A stretch of 64,000 bases of DNA from Seohaeicola saemankumensis. Its GTDB lineage: Bacteria > Pseudomonadota > Alphaproteobacteria > Rhodobacterales > Rhodobacteraceae. The translations under genes were made by a program, and so were the position numbers. The notes below the pieces were generated by a model. The model worked only from the letters and a program-made list of their open reading frames with translations. It did no database searches and was not told the DNA's origin. The stretch spans positions 248,001 through 312,000 of the forward strand of contig NZ_JAIUZI010000001.1 of assembly GCF_020171285.1 (NCBI RefSeq), written 5' to 3'. This document shows positions 9,017 through 19,257 of the stretch, in pieces. Every line of letters begins with the position of its first letter. Position 1 is the stretch's first letter.

Positions 9017-10296
9017 TGCTGGTGCTGATCGCGGCGCTCTTCGCGCTGTTTCTTGTCCTCGGACAGCCGGTGGCCTTCGCGCTCGGGCTTGCCGCCATCC
9101 CGATCTTCGTGCTGACCGGCACCATGCCGCCCACAGTGGCGATCCAGAAAATGGTAACCGCGACGCAGAGCTTTCCGTTGCTGGCGGTGCCCTTTTTCAT
9201 CCTCGCCGGCAACCTGATGAACGTCACTGGAATTACCGACCGGCTGGTAAAATTCTCGCGGTTGCTGACGGGCTGGCTGGCCGGCGGGCTGGCGCAGGTC
9301 TCGGTCGTACTCAGCTTCATGATGGGCGGCATTTCGGGCTCGGCCGTGGCTGACGCCTCGATGGAGAGCCGCCTGCTCGGCCCTTCGATGCTGGCACAGG
9401 GATATTCCAAGCCGGTCACGGCGGCGATCCTCGCCTTTGGTTCGATCATCACTGCGACCATTCCCCCATCCATCGGGCTGATCCTCTTCGGGTTCATCAA
9501 CGAGGTTTCCATCGGGCGGATGTTTCTGGCGGGCATCGTGCCGGGCGCGCTGCTGACCGTGACCCTGATGGCCACCGTCTGGCTGGTGGCCAAGCGCAAG
9601 GGCTACGCCCCGGATCTCGCGCATCCGCCCAGCCTGCGAGAACTCGGTGCCAGTTTCCGCGAAAGCATCTGGGCGCTGATGTTCCCGGTGATCCTGATCG
9701 TCGGGTTTCGGTTCGGCATCTTCACCGCGACCGAGGCCGGCGCCTTTCTGGTGTTCTACGCGCTGGCAATCGGGGTGTTCATCTACCGCGAACTGACATT
9801 TGCCAAGATGATCGAGGCGATGCAGGCAACGCTGACCGACCTTGGCATGATCATGCTGCTGATCATGATGGCGGGGGTGCTGGGCTATGCCATAACCATC
9901 GAACGCGCGCCCCAGCAGATCACCGAATACGTCACGACGCTGACCTCGGACCCGGCCATGATCCTGATGCTGGTCGTGGTCTTGCTGGTGGTCACCGGCA
10001 TGTTCCTCGAAGGGGCTGCCAACATCCTTCTGGTCACTCCTATCGTCATGCCGGTACTGATCTCGGCGGGCTACGACCCGGTTCACATGGGCATCCTGAT
10101 CGTGCTGCTGATCAACGTCGGCGGGCTGACGCCACCGGTCGGGGTCATCATGTTCACCGTCTGCGGCATCCTTGACGTGCGCACCGGCGCCTATGCCCGT
10201 GCCGCGCTGCCGTTTTTTCTTGCCCTTGCGGTGTTTTTCGTGGTTCTGGCGCTGGTTCCGGGGCTTTCCATCTATCTGCCCAACACTCTAATGTAA
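9016..10296 (+). CDS. dctM: TRAP transporter large membrane subunit (DctM family)
   Basis: 426 residues from the ATG overlapping the dctQ stop; this start gives MLVLIAALFALFLVLGQPVA, a typical DctM N-terminus. Twelve or so hydrophobic segments and the hallmark FMMGGISGSAVADASMES region near residue 95 and NVGGLTPPVGVIMFTVCG near residue 370 identify the sodium-coupled permease. Complete and normal in length. Confidence 0.93.
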   Translation: MLVLIAALFALFLVLGQPVAFALGLAAIPIFVLTGTMPPTVAIQKMVTATQSFPLLAVPFFILAGNLMNVTGITDRLVKFSRLLTGWLAGGLAQVSVVLSFMMGGISGSAVADASMESRLLGPSMLAQGYSKPVTAAILAFGSIITATIPPSIGLILFGFINEVSIGRMFLAGIVPGALLTVTLMATVWLVAKRKGYAPDLAHPPSLRELGASFRESIWALMFPVILIVGFRFGIFTATEAGAFLVFYALAIGVFIYRELTFAKMIEAMQATLTDLGMIMLLIMMAGVLGYAITIERAPQQITEYVTTLTSDPAMILMLVVVLLVVTGMFLEGAANILLVTPIVMPVLISAGYDPVHMGILIVLLINVGGLTPPVGVIMFTVCGILDVRTGAYARAALPFFLALAVFFVVLALVPGLSIYLPNTLM

Positions 10297-10326
10297 CAGG
10301 CCAACCACAAACCGCGCAGGGAACTC

Positions 10327-11046
10327 ATGAACGACGGCAAGCTCGGGACATATTTCGACCTCTACGGGGATACCCCGGTGAAAACCGCGCATGTACCCGC
10401 GTCAAAGCAGGTCTATGACGAGGTCCGCGCCCGGATCGTGTCACTCGACTGGCCGCCCGGCACGGTGCTGTCGCGGAGCGAACTTGCCACCGCCTTCGGG
10501 GTCAGCCAGTCGCCGATCCGCGAGGCGATCCAGCGGCTGGAGCAGGTCGACCTGGTGGTCTCTTACCGGCAGTCGCGGACCGAGGTGACCCGGATCAACC
10601 CGGCACGCCTGCGGCAGGAGCATTTCCTGCGCACGGCGCTGGAATGCGAGGTCGTGCATGTGCTGGCCGATCTGGCTGACAAGACGGTTCTGACCAAGGC
10701 CAAGGGGCTGCTCAAAATGCAGGAGGCGCTGGCCGACGACCTGAGCCAGGTCGAACTGTTCCGCAAACTGGACGAGGATTTCCACCGCGAACTCTTTATC
10801 GCCGCCGGGCAGGAGGCGCTGCACGGCCACGTCGCCGACCGCTCCAGCCAGATGGCCCGCCTGCGCAGCCTCGACCTGCCGCGAGGACACAAGCTGCACT
10901 CGGTCCTCGAGGGTCACAATGCGGTGATGGCGGCAATCGAGGCGGGCACCCCGAACGCCGCTGCCGACGAGATGCGGCGGCATCTGTCCGGCACCATCGA
11001 ACGGCTGCCCGACATCATGGCCGAGAACCGCGACTTCTTTCTCTGA
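10327..11046 (+). CDS. GntR-family transcription regulator (FadR/FCD type)
   Basis: 239 residues. The N-terminal winged helix (about 25-95) includes VYDEVRARIVSLDWPPGTVL and the helix-turn-helix SRSELATAFGVSQSPIREAI. The C-terminal helical domain is of the FCD type with metal-ligand-like DEDFHRELFIAAG and a late HNAVMAAIEAG. Located 30 bases after dctM and most likely part of the same transcript. Probable local repressor of the sugar-acid genes, released by a small carboxylate; the ligand is unknown. Confidence 0.88.
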   Translation: MNDGKLGTYFDLYGDTPVKTAHVPASKQVYDEVRARIVSLDWPPGTVLSRSELATAFGVSQSPIREAIQRLEQVDLVVSYRQSRTEVTRINPARLRQEHFLRTALECEVVHVLADLADKTVLTKAKGLLKMQEALADDLSQVELFRKLDEDFHRELFIAAGQEALHGHVADRSSQMARLRSLDLPRGHKLHSVLEGHNAVMAAIEAGTPNAAADEMRRHLSGTIERLPDIMAENRDFFL

Positions 11047-11096
11047 CCGGGCGGCCCGTTGGCCGAACGAGCGCCGAAAAAAGCACCATCTGCCTG

Positions 11097-11112
11097 CAAA
11101 GTGACCACTTTG
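11097..11112. promoter_or_regulatory. Palindrome upstream of the transglutaminase operon
   Basis: CAAAGTG (11097-11103), two bases, then CACTTTG (11106-11112) form a perfect interrupted palindrome. It lies in the 151-base gap between the GntR gene and the transglutaminase gene, about 85 bases before the latter's start. It could be an operator for the operon that follows. No regulator for it is visible nearby. Confidence 0.35.
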
Positions 11113-11197
11113 TCGCCGGCTAGGTACAGCGACGCTGTGCAGGCCAATGGAAACCTGTCATATCACGGGTGATCCGCACCCCAAATCCTGGAACCAG

Positions 11198-14100
11198 ATG
11201 TCGATTTACGCCAGCCTCTACCACCTGACCCACTACCGCTATGACCGTCCGGTCACCCTGTCACCACAGATCGTGCGATTGCGGCCGGCACCCCATAGCC
11301 GGACACGGGTGATTTCGCACAGCCTCAAGGTCTCGCCCGGCGGTCATTTCGTGAACCACCAGCAGGACCCCTACGGCAACTGGATGGCGCGGTTCGTGTT
11401 CCCAGAACCGGTGCGCGAGTTCAAGATCGAGGTCGATCTGGTTGCCGACATGACGGTCTACAACCCCTTCGACTTCTTCGTCGAGGACAGCGCCGAACAC
11501 TGGCCCTTCGACTATCCCGCCGATCTCAAGGACGATCTGGTGATCTACCGCACGCCCGAGGCCGAAGGCCCCCGGCTGGCGCAGTTCATTGGCTCCATCA
11601 GCTTTGACCAGAACCGCACCGTGGATTTCCTTGTCGGGCTGAACGCGCGGGTCTCGCAAGAGATCAACTATACCATCCGCATGGAACCCGGCGTGCAGAC
11701 GCCCGAGGAAACGCTGGAACGCGGATCCGGATCGTGCCGCGATTCCAGCTGGCTGCTGGTGCAGGTGCTGCGCCATCTGGGTTTTGCCGCGCGCTTTGTC
11801 TCCGGTTACCTGATTCAGCTGAAACCGGATCTCAAGGCGCTGGATGGCCCGTCGGGCACCGATCACGATTTCACCGACCTGCATGCCTGGGTCGAGGTTT
11901 ACATCCCCGGCGCCGGCTGGATCGGGCTCGATCCCACCAGCGGTCTGCTGACCGGTGAAAGCCACATCCCGCTGGCCGCCACCCCGCATTACCGCAACGC
12001 CGCCCCGATTTCCGGCGCGGCTTCCTACGCCGAGACCGAATTCAGCTTCGACATGAAGGTGGACCGGGTTTCCGAGCATCCGCGCATCACCAAGCCGTTC
12101 TCGGACGAGGCATGGGAAAGGCTGAACGCCACCGGCCACAAGGTCGACGCGGCGCTGGCAGAAGGCGACGTGCGGCTGACGATGGGCGGCGAGCCGACCT
12201 TTGTGTCGGTCGACGATTTCGAAAGCGGTGAATGGAATACCGATGCCGTGGGGCCGACCAAACGCAGGCTGGCCGATGCCTTGATCCGCAAGCTGCAGAA
12301 ACGCTTTGCGCCGGGCGGCTTCCTGCACTACGGGCAGGGCAAATGGTACCCCGGCGAAACCCTGCCGCGCTGGACCTTCTCGCTCTACTGGCGCGCCGAT
12401 GGCAAATCGGTCTGGGCCGACGAGACCCTTGTCGCCCGCGAGGATCAGGACACCGGCGCCACCACGGAACAATCGTTGCAATTCCTCCAGACCATGGCGG
12501 AAAAGCTGGGGGTCGAAAGCGAATTCGTCGCCCCCGCCTATGAGGACCCGGCAGAGTGGATCGTCAAGGAGGGCAACCTGCCCGAAAACGTCACGCCCGA
12601 GAACTCCAAGCTGAAAGACCCCGAGGAACGCGCCCGCATCGCCCGTGTCTTTGCCCGTGGCCTGACCGAACCTGCGGGCCATGTCCTGCCGATCCAGCGC
12701 TGGCAATCCAAGGCCGCCGGCCACCGCTGGCGCTCGGAAAAGTGGAAACTAAGGCGCGGCAAGGTGTTTCTGGTGCCGGGCGACAGCGCGCTGGGTTACC
12801 GTCTGCCACTGGGCACCCTGCCTTACGTGCCGCCGTCGCAGTTTCCCTATACCTATGTCACCGACCCCACCATCCCGCGCGACCCGCTGCCCGATTACCA
12901 TGCCGAGGCGGGTGCGGACCTGCCTGAAACCAGCCCCGAACACATCCAGCCGGTCTCTGCTCCCGCCGCCGAAAGCGCCCGCCAGGACGTTATCGAACAG
13001 GAGCTGACCATTGGCGGCGCTGTGCGCACGGCGATCTCCGTGGAACCCCGCGACGGGCGTCTGTGCGTCTTTATGCCCCCGGTCGAGGATGTCGAACACT
13101 ACCTCGACCTGCTCGCCGCGGCCGAAGCGGCGGCCAAGGAGATGGGGCTGCCGGTGCATATCGAGGGCTACGCGCCACCGCACGATCCCCGGCTGAACGT
13201 GATCCGCGTCGCCCCCGATCCCGGTGTGATCGAGGTCAACATCCACCCCGCCCACAGCTGGGACGACTGCGTCGCCACCACCGAGGCGATCTATGAAGAG
13301 GCGCGCAATTGCCGGATGGGCGCGGACAAGTTCATGATCGACGGCCGCCACACCGGCACCGGCGGCGGCAACCATGTCGTCGTCGGCGGCGCCACCACCA
13401 ACGACAGCCCCTTCCTGCGCCGTCCCGACCTGCTGAAATCGCTGATCCTGCTGTGGCAGCGGCACCCTTCGCTCAGCTACCTGTTCTCGGGCCTCTTCAT
13501 CGGTCCGACCAGCCAGGCGCCGCGCATCGACGAGGCGCGCCACGACACGCTGTATGAACTGGAAATCGCGCTGTCACAGATTGCCGCGCCGGGGCAGGGC
13601 GACGTGCCGCCGCCCTGGCTGGTGGACCGGCTGCTGCGCAACATGCTGACGGATGTCACCGGCAACACCCACCGGGCCGAGATCTGCATCGACAAGCTCT
13701 ACTCGCCCGACGGCCCCACCGGCCGGCTGGGCTTGGTCGAATTCCGCGGCTTCGAGATGCCGCCGCACCCGCGCATGAACCTCGCCCAGCAACTGCTCTT
13801 GCGCGCCATCATCGCGCGGGCCTGGGCCGATCCGGTACAGGGAAAACCGGTGCGCTGGGGCACCGTGCTGCACGACCGCTACATGCTGCCGCATTTCCTG
13901 TGGCAGGATTTCCTCACCCTGCTGCGCGACCTGTCCGACCACGGTTTTGACATCGACCCGGTCTGGTACGAGGCGCAGGCCGAGTTCCGGTTCCCGTTCT
14001 GCGGCCAAACCGAGTCCGAGGGCGTGCAACTTGAGTTGCGGCAGGCGCTGGAGCCATGGCATGTTCTGGGCGAAACCGGCGCGATCGGCGGCACCGTCCG

Positions 14101-14542
14101 CTATACCGACAGCTCGGTGGAACGGCTGCAGGTGAAAATGACAACCACGTTCAAGGATCGCTACAAGGTGATGTGCAACCGCCGCCCGGTGCCGCTGGTG
14201 GCCACCGAAACCGCCGGGACCAGCGTCGGCGCGGTGCGCTTCAAGGCGTGGCAACCGGCCGAGGCGCTGCATCCCGTCCTGCCGGTCAACGCGCCGTTGA
14301 CCTTTGATATCTACGACACCTGGACCGGGCGGCCCACCGGCGGCTGCGTCTACCACGTCGCACATCCCGGCGGTCGCAACTACGAAACCTTCCCCGTCAA
14401 CGGCAACGAGGCCGAGGCCCGCCGCCTCGCCCGGTTCGAGCCGCACGGTCATTCGCCGGGTGCCTATACACCGGTCCCGGAACACCCGCATCCGGAGTTC
14501 CCGACCACGCTCGATTTGCGCCGCCCGCCCGGACTTGCATGA
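11198..14542 (+). CDS. Large transglutaminase-like protein (transglutaminase domain plus DUF2126)
   Basis: 1114 residues from the ATG at 11198 ([18 protein letters not shown]), which has GGAA upstream; an earlier in-frame ATG at 11147 adds an unrelated leader. The N-terminal beta domain is followed by a transglutaminase core with Cys near 180 ([10 protein letters not shown]), His near 229 ([10 protein letters not shown]) and Asp near 245 (GLDPTSG). The remaining 750 residues are the DUF2126 region, with [18 protein letters not shown] near residue 710. Known family context: operons with ATP-grasp and alpha-E proteins, proposed to handle peptide tags. Cytosolic, as no signal is seen. Confidence 0.9.
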   Translation: MSIYASLYHLTHYRYDRPVTLSPQIVRLRPAPHSRTRVISHSLKVSPGGHFVNHQQDPYGNWMARFVFPEPVREFKIEVDLVADMTVYNPFDFFVEDSAEHWPFDYPADLKDDLVIYRTPEAEGPRLAQFIGSISFDQNRTVDFLVGLNARVSQEINYTIRMEPGVQTPEETLERGSGSCRDSSWLLVQVLRHLGFAARFVSGYLIQLKPDLKALDGPSGTDHDFTDLHAWVEVYIPGAGWIGLDPTSGLLTGESHIPLAATPHYRNAAPISGAASYAETEFSFDMKVDRVSEHPRITKPFSDEAWERLNATGHKVDAALAEGDVRLTMGGEPTFVSVDDFESGEWNTDAVGPTKRRLADALIRKLQKRFAPGGFLHYGQGKWYPGETLPRWTFSLYWRADGKSVWADETLVAREDQDTGATTEQSLQFLQTMAEKLGVESEFVAPAYEDPAEWIVKEGNLPENVTPENSKLKDPEERARIARVFARGLTEPAGHVLPIQRWQSKAAGHRWRSEKWKLRRGKVFLVPGDSALGYRLPLGTLPYVPPSQFPYTYVTDPTIPRDPLPDYHAEAGADLPETSPEHIQPVSAPAAESARQDVIEQELTIGGAVRTAISVEPRDGRLCVFMPPVEDVEHYLDLLAAAEAAAKEMGLPVHIEGYAPPHDPRLNVIRVAPDPGVIEVNIHPAHSWDDCVATTEAIYEEARNCRMGADKFMIDGRHTGTGGGNHVVVGGATTNDSPFLRRPDLLKSLILLWQRHPSLSYLFSGLFIGPTSQAPRIDEARHDTLYELEIALSQIAAPGQGDVPPPWLVDRLLRNMLTDVTGNTHRAEICIDKLYSPDGPTGRLGLVEFRGFEMPPHPRMNLAQQLLLRAIIARAWADPVQGKPVRWGTVLHDRYMLPHFLWQDFLTLLRDLSDHGFDIDPVWYEAQAEFRFPFCGQTESEGVQLELRQALEPWHVLGETGAIGGTVRYTDSSVERLQVKMTTTFKDRYKVMCNRRPVPLVATETAGTSVGAVRFKAWQPAEALHPVLPVNAPLTFDIYDTWTGRPTGGCVYHVAHPGGRNYETFPVNGNEAEARRLARFEPHGHSPGAYTPVPEHPHPEFPTTLDLRRPPGLA

Positions 14543-16935
14543 CCGGCTCGGCGCGTCTGCACCCGCAAGCCAGCGCATCGCTGCTTGCCGACTACACGGT
14601 GCAGCCCGGCGTCGCGGATGAATTGTTCGCACCAGACGGGGCCATCCGCCCGGTCTGGGTGCCGTTCATGAACCAATTGGCCCGGCTATCGCCCGAAGAC
14701 ATCGCCGCGCATTTCACCCGCGGCGATCAATACCTGCGCGATGCCGGCGTGTTCTACCGCCAGTACAGCGCCGATCCGCAACAGGAACGCGACTGGCCGC
14801 TCAGCCATATCCCGGTGATCCTGCACGAGGACGAATGGTCCGAGATCTGCGCCGGCCTCTCCCAGCGGGCCGACCTGCTGGAACGCGTCGTGGCCGACCT
14901 CTACGGCGCGGCCAACCTCGTCCGCGACGGCCACCTGCCGCCCGATCTGGTGGCGCAGAACCCGGAATGGCACCGCCCGCTGGTCGGTGTCACCCCGGCC
15001 TCCGGGCATTTCCTGCACTTTCTGGCGTTTGAAATCGGGCGCAGCCCCGATGGCTCGTGGCTGGTGCTGGGCGACCGCACGCAGGCGCCCTCGGGCGCGG
15101 GTTTCGCTTTGGAAAACCGCATGGCAACCGCGCGGATCTTTCCCGAACCCTTCCCGCGCGCCAACATCCGCCGTCTTGCCGGGTTCTTTCGCGCCTTTCG
15201 CAACGCGATGGATGCGCTGCCCGGCGCCGATGGCCGCCGCACCGCGATCCTGACGCCGGGACCGGGCAACGATACCTATTTCGAACATACCTATATCGCC
15301 CGCTACCTCGGCCTCGTGTTGCTCGAAGGCGAGGACCTGATCGTTCAGAACGGCGCGGTTCAGGTCCGAACTGTCTCTGGTCCGCAGCCCGTGGGCGTGC
15401 TCTGGCGGCGGCTGGACGCCGCCTATGCCGACCCGCTGGAACTGAACCAGAACTCGCAGATCGGCACGCCCGGCCTCGTCGATGCAATCCGCCAGTCGAA
15501 CGTGAATATGGTCAACGCGCTGGGCTCGGGTATCCTCGAAACCCGCGCCTTCATGGCCTTCCTGCCCAAGATCGCCGAGGTGTTGCTGGGCGAGCCGTTG
15601 CAGCTGCCCAATATCGCCACCTGGTGGTGCGGCCAGCCGTCGGAACGCGCCTACGTCAAGGAAAACGCGGACCAGATGCTGATCGGCCAGGCGCTGAGCC
15701 GGGCGCTCCCATTCGACATCGGCGCCGACGCCGCCCTCGCCGGGGCCTTCCGTGGCGGCCAGGACCAGCCGCTCGACGCCTGGATCGACGCCAACGCCGC
15801 CGGCCTTGTCGGGCAGGAGGCGGTGACGCTCTCCACCACCCCGGCCTGGAGCGACGGTCGCCTCGTCCCACGACCGATGACCGTGCGCGTGATGGCGGCC
15901 CGCACGCCGCAAGGCTGGACTTTCCTGCCCGGCGGCTATGCGCGGATCGGGCGGTCCGACGACGCCACCGCGCTGCCGATGCAGCAGGGCGGATCGGTCG
16001 CCGACGTCTGGGTCATGCGCGACCATCCGGTGCCCGAGGAAACCCTGTTCGATCCCGGAAATTTCCGGCGCGAAGACATCGGCGCACTGCCCAGCCGCGC
16101 CGCCGACAACCTCTACTGGCTCGGCCGTTACGTCGAACGCACCGAAGGCGCGATCCGGCTGTTGCGCGCCTATCATCAGCGTCTGGCCGAGGCCGGAAAT
16201 GCCGCCGACACCCGGCTGACGCGCATTGCCGATCTGTTGGGGGGGCTGTCAATCGACGTCAACCTGCCGCTGCAGGCGGCGCTGGAACCCGCGCTCGGCG
16301 CGGCCCGGATCTGTGCCGGCAAGGTGCGGGACCGCTTTTCCGTCGACGGCTGGGCGGCACTGGCGGATCTGACCAGCAGCCTGCAGGCTCTGTCCGGCAC
16401 GCTGCGGCCGGGAGACGACTGCGCACGCGCGCTGGGCGTGCTGCTGCGCAAGATCACCGGCTTCAACGGGCTGGTGCATGAAAACATGCACCGCACCTCC
16501 GGCTGGCGGTTCCTGACCTTTGGCCGGGCCATCGAACGGGCGGACGGCGCGGCGGCGGTGCTGCTGGCTTTTGCCGGCGACGAGATCGCGCCGGGCCTGC
16601 CGGATGTGGCGCTGGAATACGGTGACAGCAATATCACCCACCAGCGCCGCTATCGCATTGATCCCACGCCGGATACCGTGACCGACCTGATGGTGCTCGA
16701 CGCCAACAACCCGCGCGCGGTACTGTTCCAGCTCACCGCCATGCGCCGGATCGCCCAGGACCTGCCCTCGGCCGAGGTCGAAGGCCGGGTGTCGCCGGTC
16801 CTGCGCGCGCTGCTTCCGCTCGAGGCCGGGCTGGTCGTGGCCGATCCCGCCGACATCACGGCGGACCGGCTAGTCGATCTGCGCCGCGCATTGTCCGATA
16901 TCTCCGGCCGCCTCGCGGCGGCCTATCTGGTCTGA
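14539..16935 (+). CDS. Circularly permuted ATP-grasp ligase fused to an alpha-E domain
   Basis: 798 residues; ATG overlaps the preceding stop (ATGA). Residues about 1-480 are the circularly permuted ATP-grasp (DUF404/407), e.g. [20 protein letters not shown] and [20 protein letters not shown]. Residues about 515-798 are the alpha-E helical domain beginning [20 protein letters not shown]. In many genomes these are two genes; here they are one. The ligase should form an amide or peptide bond using ATP. Substrate is not known. Its position between two transglutaminase-fold genes is the conserved arrangement. Confidence 0.9.
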   Translation: MTGSARLHPQASASLLADYTVQPGVADELFAPDGAIRPVWVPFMNQLARLSPEDIAAHFTRGDQYLRDAGVFYRQYSADPQQERDWPLSHIPVILHEDEWSEICAGLSQRADLLERVVADLYGAANLVRDGHLPPDLVAQNPEWHRPLVGVTPASGHFLHFLAFEIGRSPDGSWLVLGDRTQAPSGAGFALENRMATARIFPEPFPRANIRRLAGFFRAFRNAMDALPGADGRRTAILTPGPGNDTYFEHTYIARYLGLVLLEGEDLIVQNGAVQVRTVSGPQPVGVLWRRLDAAYADPLELNQNSQIGTPGLVDAIRQSNVNMVNALGSGILETRAFMAFLPKIAEVLLGEPLQLPNIATWWCGQPSERAYVKENADQMLIGQALSRALPFDIGADAALAGAFRGGQDQPLDAWIDANAAGLVGQEAVTLSTTPAWSDGRLVPRPMTVRVMAARTPQGWTFLPGGYARIGRSDDATALPMQQGGSVADVWVMRDHPVPEETLFDPGNFRREDIGALPSRAADNLYWLGRYVERTEGAIRLLRAYHQRLAEAGNAADTRLTRIADLLGGLSIDVNLPLQAALEPALGAARICAGKVRDRFSVDGWAALADLTSSLQALSGTLRPGDDCARALGVLLRKITGFNGLVHENMHRTSGWRFLTFGRAIERADGAAAVLLAFAGDEIAPGLPDVALEYGDSNITHQRRYRIDPTPDTVTDLMVLDANNPRAVLFQLTAMRRIAQDLPSAEVEGRVSPVLRALLPLEAGLVVADPADITADRLVDLRRALSDISGRLAAAYLV

Positions 16936-16950
16936 GGAGCACGCGGCGCG

Positions 16951-17826
16951 ATGCGTTACGATATCCGCCTGTCGATTGGAAACGACTATGGCGCGCCCTC
17001 CGATCACGCCCGCACACTGGTTCGGCTGCTGCCTTCGGACCTGCCGGGCCGCCAGATCGTGTCCTCGCGTCTGCTGACCGTCGATCCGGTGCCCAACGAA
17101 CGCTACGAGACCACGGATTTCTTCGGCAACGCTGCGACGGTGCTGGTGTTTCATGCCCCCATTGACCGTATCGACCTGACCCTGCGGGCGCGGGTCGAAC
17201 GGCTGTTGCAACCGTCCATTCTGGACCTGTCTCCGGATCTGGCCGGTCTGGCGGCCGAATTGGCCGCGCATCGGTCTCTGGGGCCCGGTGCACCGCATCA
17301 CTACACCGGGCCGTCACCCCGGATCGCCCCCGATCCCGCGATCACGGATTTTGCCCGCTCGGTGGTTCCGCCGGGGTCGACCGCGCTGCAGGCGGTCGAG
17401 ACGCTGGGCCAGGCGCTGCATGCTCAGATGCGGTTTGACGCGGAGGCGACCGATGTCGACACCACCCCGTCCGAGGCCTTTGCCAACCGCCACGGCGTCT
17501 GCCAGGATTTCTCGCATGTGATGATCGCCGGGCTGCGGGCGCTGGGCGTTCCGGCGGGCTATGTCTCGGGCTTCCTGCGCACGGTGCCGCCGCCGGGCCA
17601 GCCCCGCCTCGAAGGCGCGGACGCCATGCACGCCTGGGTCTCGGCCTGGTGCGGGGCTGAAAACGGCTGGGTCGAATACGATCCGACCAATGCCTGCACC
17701 GTGAACCAAGACCATATCACCGTGGCCTGCGGTCGCGATTATTCGGACGTGTCCCCCGTTCGGGGCACCCTGCGCACCTCGGGCGAACAGGACAGCCACC
17801 AAAAGGTCGACGTGGTCCCGCTCTAG
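16951..17826 (+). CDS. Transglutaminase-like protein (short form)
   Basis: 291 residues, with a bacterial transglutaminase N-terminal beta domain (about 1-110) and a core with Cys near 184 (GVCQDFSHVMIAGLRALG), His near 225 (AMHAWVSAW) and Asp near 240 (EYDPTNA). Starts 15 bases after the ATP-grasp/alpha-E gene with GAGGAG as ribosome site. Third and last member of the operon. The proteasome-like Anbu peptidase that often accompanies this set is not here: the next gene is a minus-strand amidase whose stop overlaps this one. Confidence 0.9.
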   Translation: MRYDIRLSIGNDYGAPSDHARTLVRLLPSDLPGRQIVSSRLLTVDPVPNERYETTDFFGNAATVLVFHAPIDRIDLTLRARVERLLQPSILDLSPDLAGLAAELAAHRSLGPGAPHHYTGPSPRIAPDPAITDFARSVVPPGSTALQAVETLGQALHAQMRFDAEATDVDTTPSEAFANRHGVCQDFSHVMIAGLRALGVPAGYVSGFLRTVPPPGQPRLEGADAMHAWVSAWCGAENGWVEYDPTNACTVNQDHITVACGRDYSDVSPVRGTLRTSGEQDSHQKVDVVPL

Positions 17827-19244
17827 ATCGCCGGCCGCGCCGAGGCATCCCCGTACCAGCCGCCGCTGGCGGTCTCGAATGCCAGCGCCGCCTGAAACGC
17901 GATGTCGTCACGGTAACTCGGCGCCACGATCTGCAGCCCCGTCGGCACCCCGTTCGCGGCAAAGCCGGAGGGAACCGATACCACCGGGCACCGGCTCATC
18001 ATGTTGAACGGGGTGGTCATGACCCAACCCAGCTCGGGGCGCACCTCGACGCCTTCGATAATGACCGTATCCACAGAGGGGTCGAATTCGGCGGGCACCG
18101 CCGGCAGGGCGTTGGTGGGGCAGATCAGGCAGTCGTAGCGCTCCAGCAGCGGCCCCAGCTTCATATAGCTCTCGCCCGCCACCTGCAGCGAATGCACGAA
18201 ATCGCGCGCGGTGGAGCTCAGCGAATTTTCTGCGAACTGGCGGCAATAGCTGGTCATCAGGTCGCCGTGCTGCTCCAGCTCGTCCGACAGCGCGCCGCCG
18301 AACAGATGGGTCAGATAGGTCATGCAGGCCTCGGGCACCTCTGGCCCCCAACCGATTTCGACCTCTTCGACCGTGGCGCCCATCGCGCGGAACATGTCTG
18401 CTGCGGCCAGCGTGTTGCGCCGCACGTCCTCGGACACCGTGAAACTGCCCAGATCCATCGAAAGTGCGATTTTCCAGCCCTTTACGTCCGGGTATTCGCT
18501 GGGCAGCGTCAGTTTCGGTTTGAGCGACGCGATGTCCCAGGGATGCGGCCCACTCATTACGTTCTGCAACAGGATCGCGTCCCTGACCGACCGCGCCAAA
18601 GGCCCGGTATGGCAGTAGAAATCAAGGTTGAACGGGATGTCGTCGGGGTTGCGCCCATAGGGTGGCTTGTAGCCGACCAGCCCGCAGCAGGACGCCGGAA
18701 TGCGGATCGACCCGCCGATGTCCGACCCGGTGGCCAATGACGCGGTGCCCGCCGCCAGCGACGCTGCCGACCCGCCGGACGATCCACCGGGGGTGAACTC
18801 GGTGTTCCACGGGTTGCGCGTGACGCCCCACATCCGGGTCCACGTCACCCCGGCACAGGAAAACTCCGGCGTCGCGGTGCGGGCATGCACGATGGCGCCC
18901 TCGGCCAGGATCGGCTGGTTCATTGGCGACGTATGCTCGGCCACGTAATCTTTCATGATCAACGAGCCGCTCGAGGTCGGCTTGCCCGCGATGTAACTCT
19001 CGTCCTTGATCGCCACCGGCAGCCCGTCCAGACAGCCAACCGGTTCCCCCTTGGCCCACCGCGCCTCCGACGCGCGCGCCGCGTCCAGCGCCTCGTCGAA
19101 ATGGGTGTAGGTAAAGGCACTCACCGTCCCGGCCGTCGCCTCGGCCCGCGCGATCTGCGCCTCAAGCAGCTCAACCGGCGACAGCGACCGGTCGGCAAAA
19201 CGCTTCAATGCTTCTGTCGCGGTCAGGTACAGCAGATCGGACAT
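17823..19244 (-). CDS. Amidase signature family hydrolase
   Basis: 473 residues from the ATG at 19244, which has AAGGAG 7 bases upstream; in-frame sequence further upstream is antisense reading. The catalytic Ser-cisSer-Lys set is visible: Lys in GLPVAIKDES (near 75), GGSSGGSAAS (near 150) and TGSDIGGSIRIPASCCGL (near 172). Cytosolic; cleaves a C-N amide bond. Last gene of the minus-strand transporter operon, so the amide is probably imported by it. The stop codon shares the CTAG sequence with the convergent transglutaminase stop. Confidence 0.9.
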   Translation of the reverse strand: MSDLLYLTATEALKRFADRSLSPVELLEAQIARAEATAGTVSAFTYTHFDEALDAARASEARWAKGEPVGCLDGLPVAIKDESYIAGKPTSSGSLIMKDYVAEHTSPMNQPILAEGAIVHARTATPEFSCAGVTWTRMWGVTRNPWNTEFTPGGSSGGSAASLAAGTASLATGSDIGGSIRIPASCCGLVGYKPPYGRNPDDIPFNLDFYCHTGPLARSVRDAILLQNVMSGPHPWDIASLKPKLTLPSEYPDVKGWKIALSMDLGSFTVSEDVRRNTLAAADMFRAMGATVEEVEIGWGPEVPEACMTYLTHLFGGALSDELEQHGDLMTSYCRQFAENSLSSTARDFVHSLQVAGESYMKLGPLLERYDCLICPTNALPAVPAEFDPSVDTVIIEGVEVRPELGWVMTTPFNMMSRCPVVSVPSGFAANGVPTGLQIVAPSYRDDIAFQAALAFETASGGWYGDASARPAI

Positions 19245-19257
19245 GTCGGGCTCCTTC

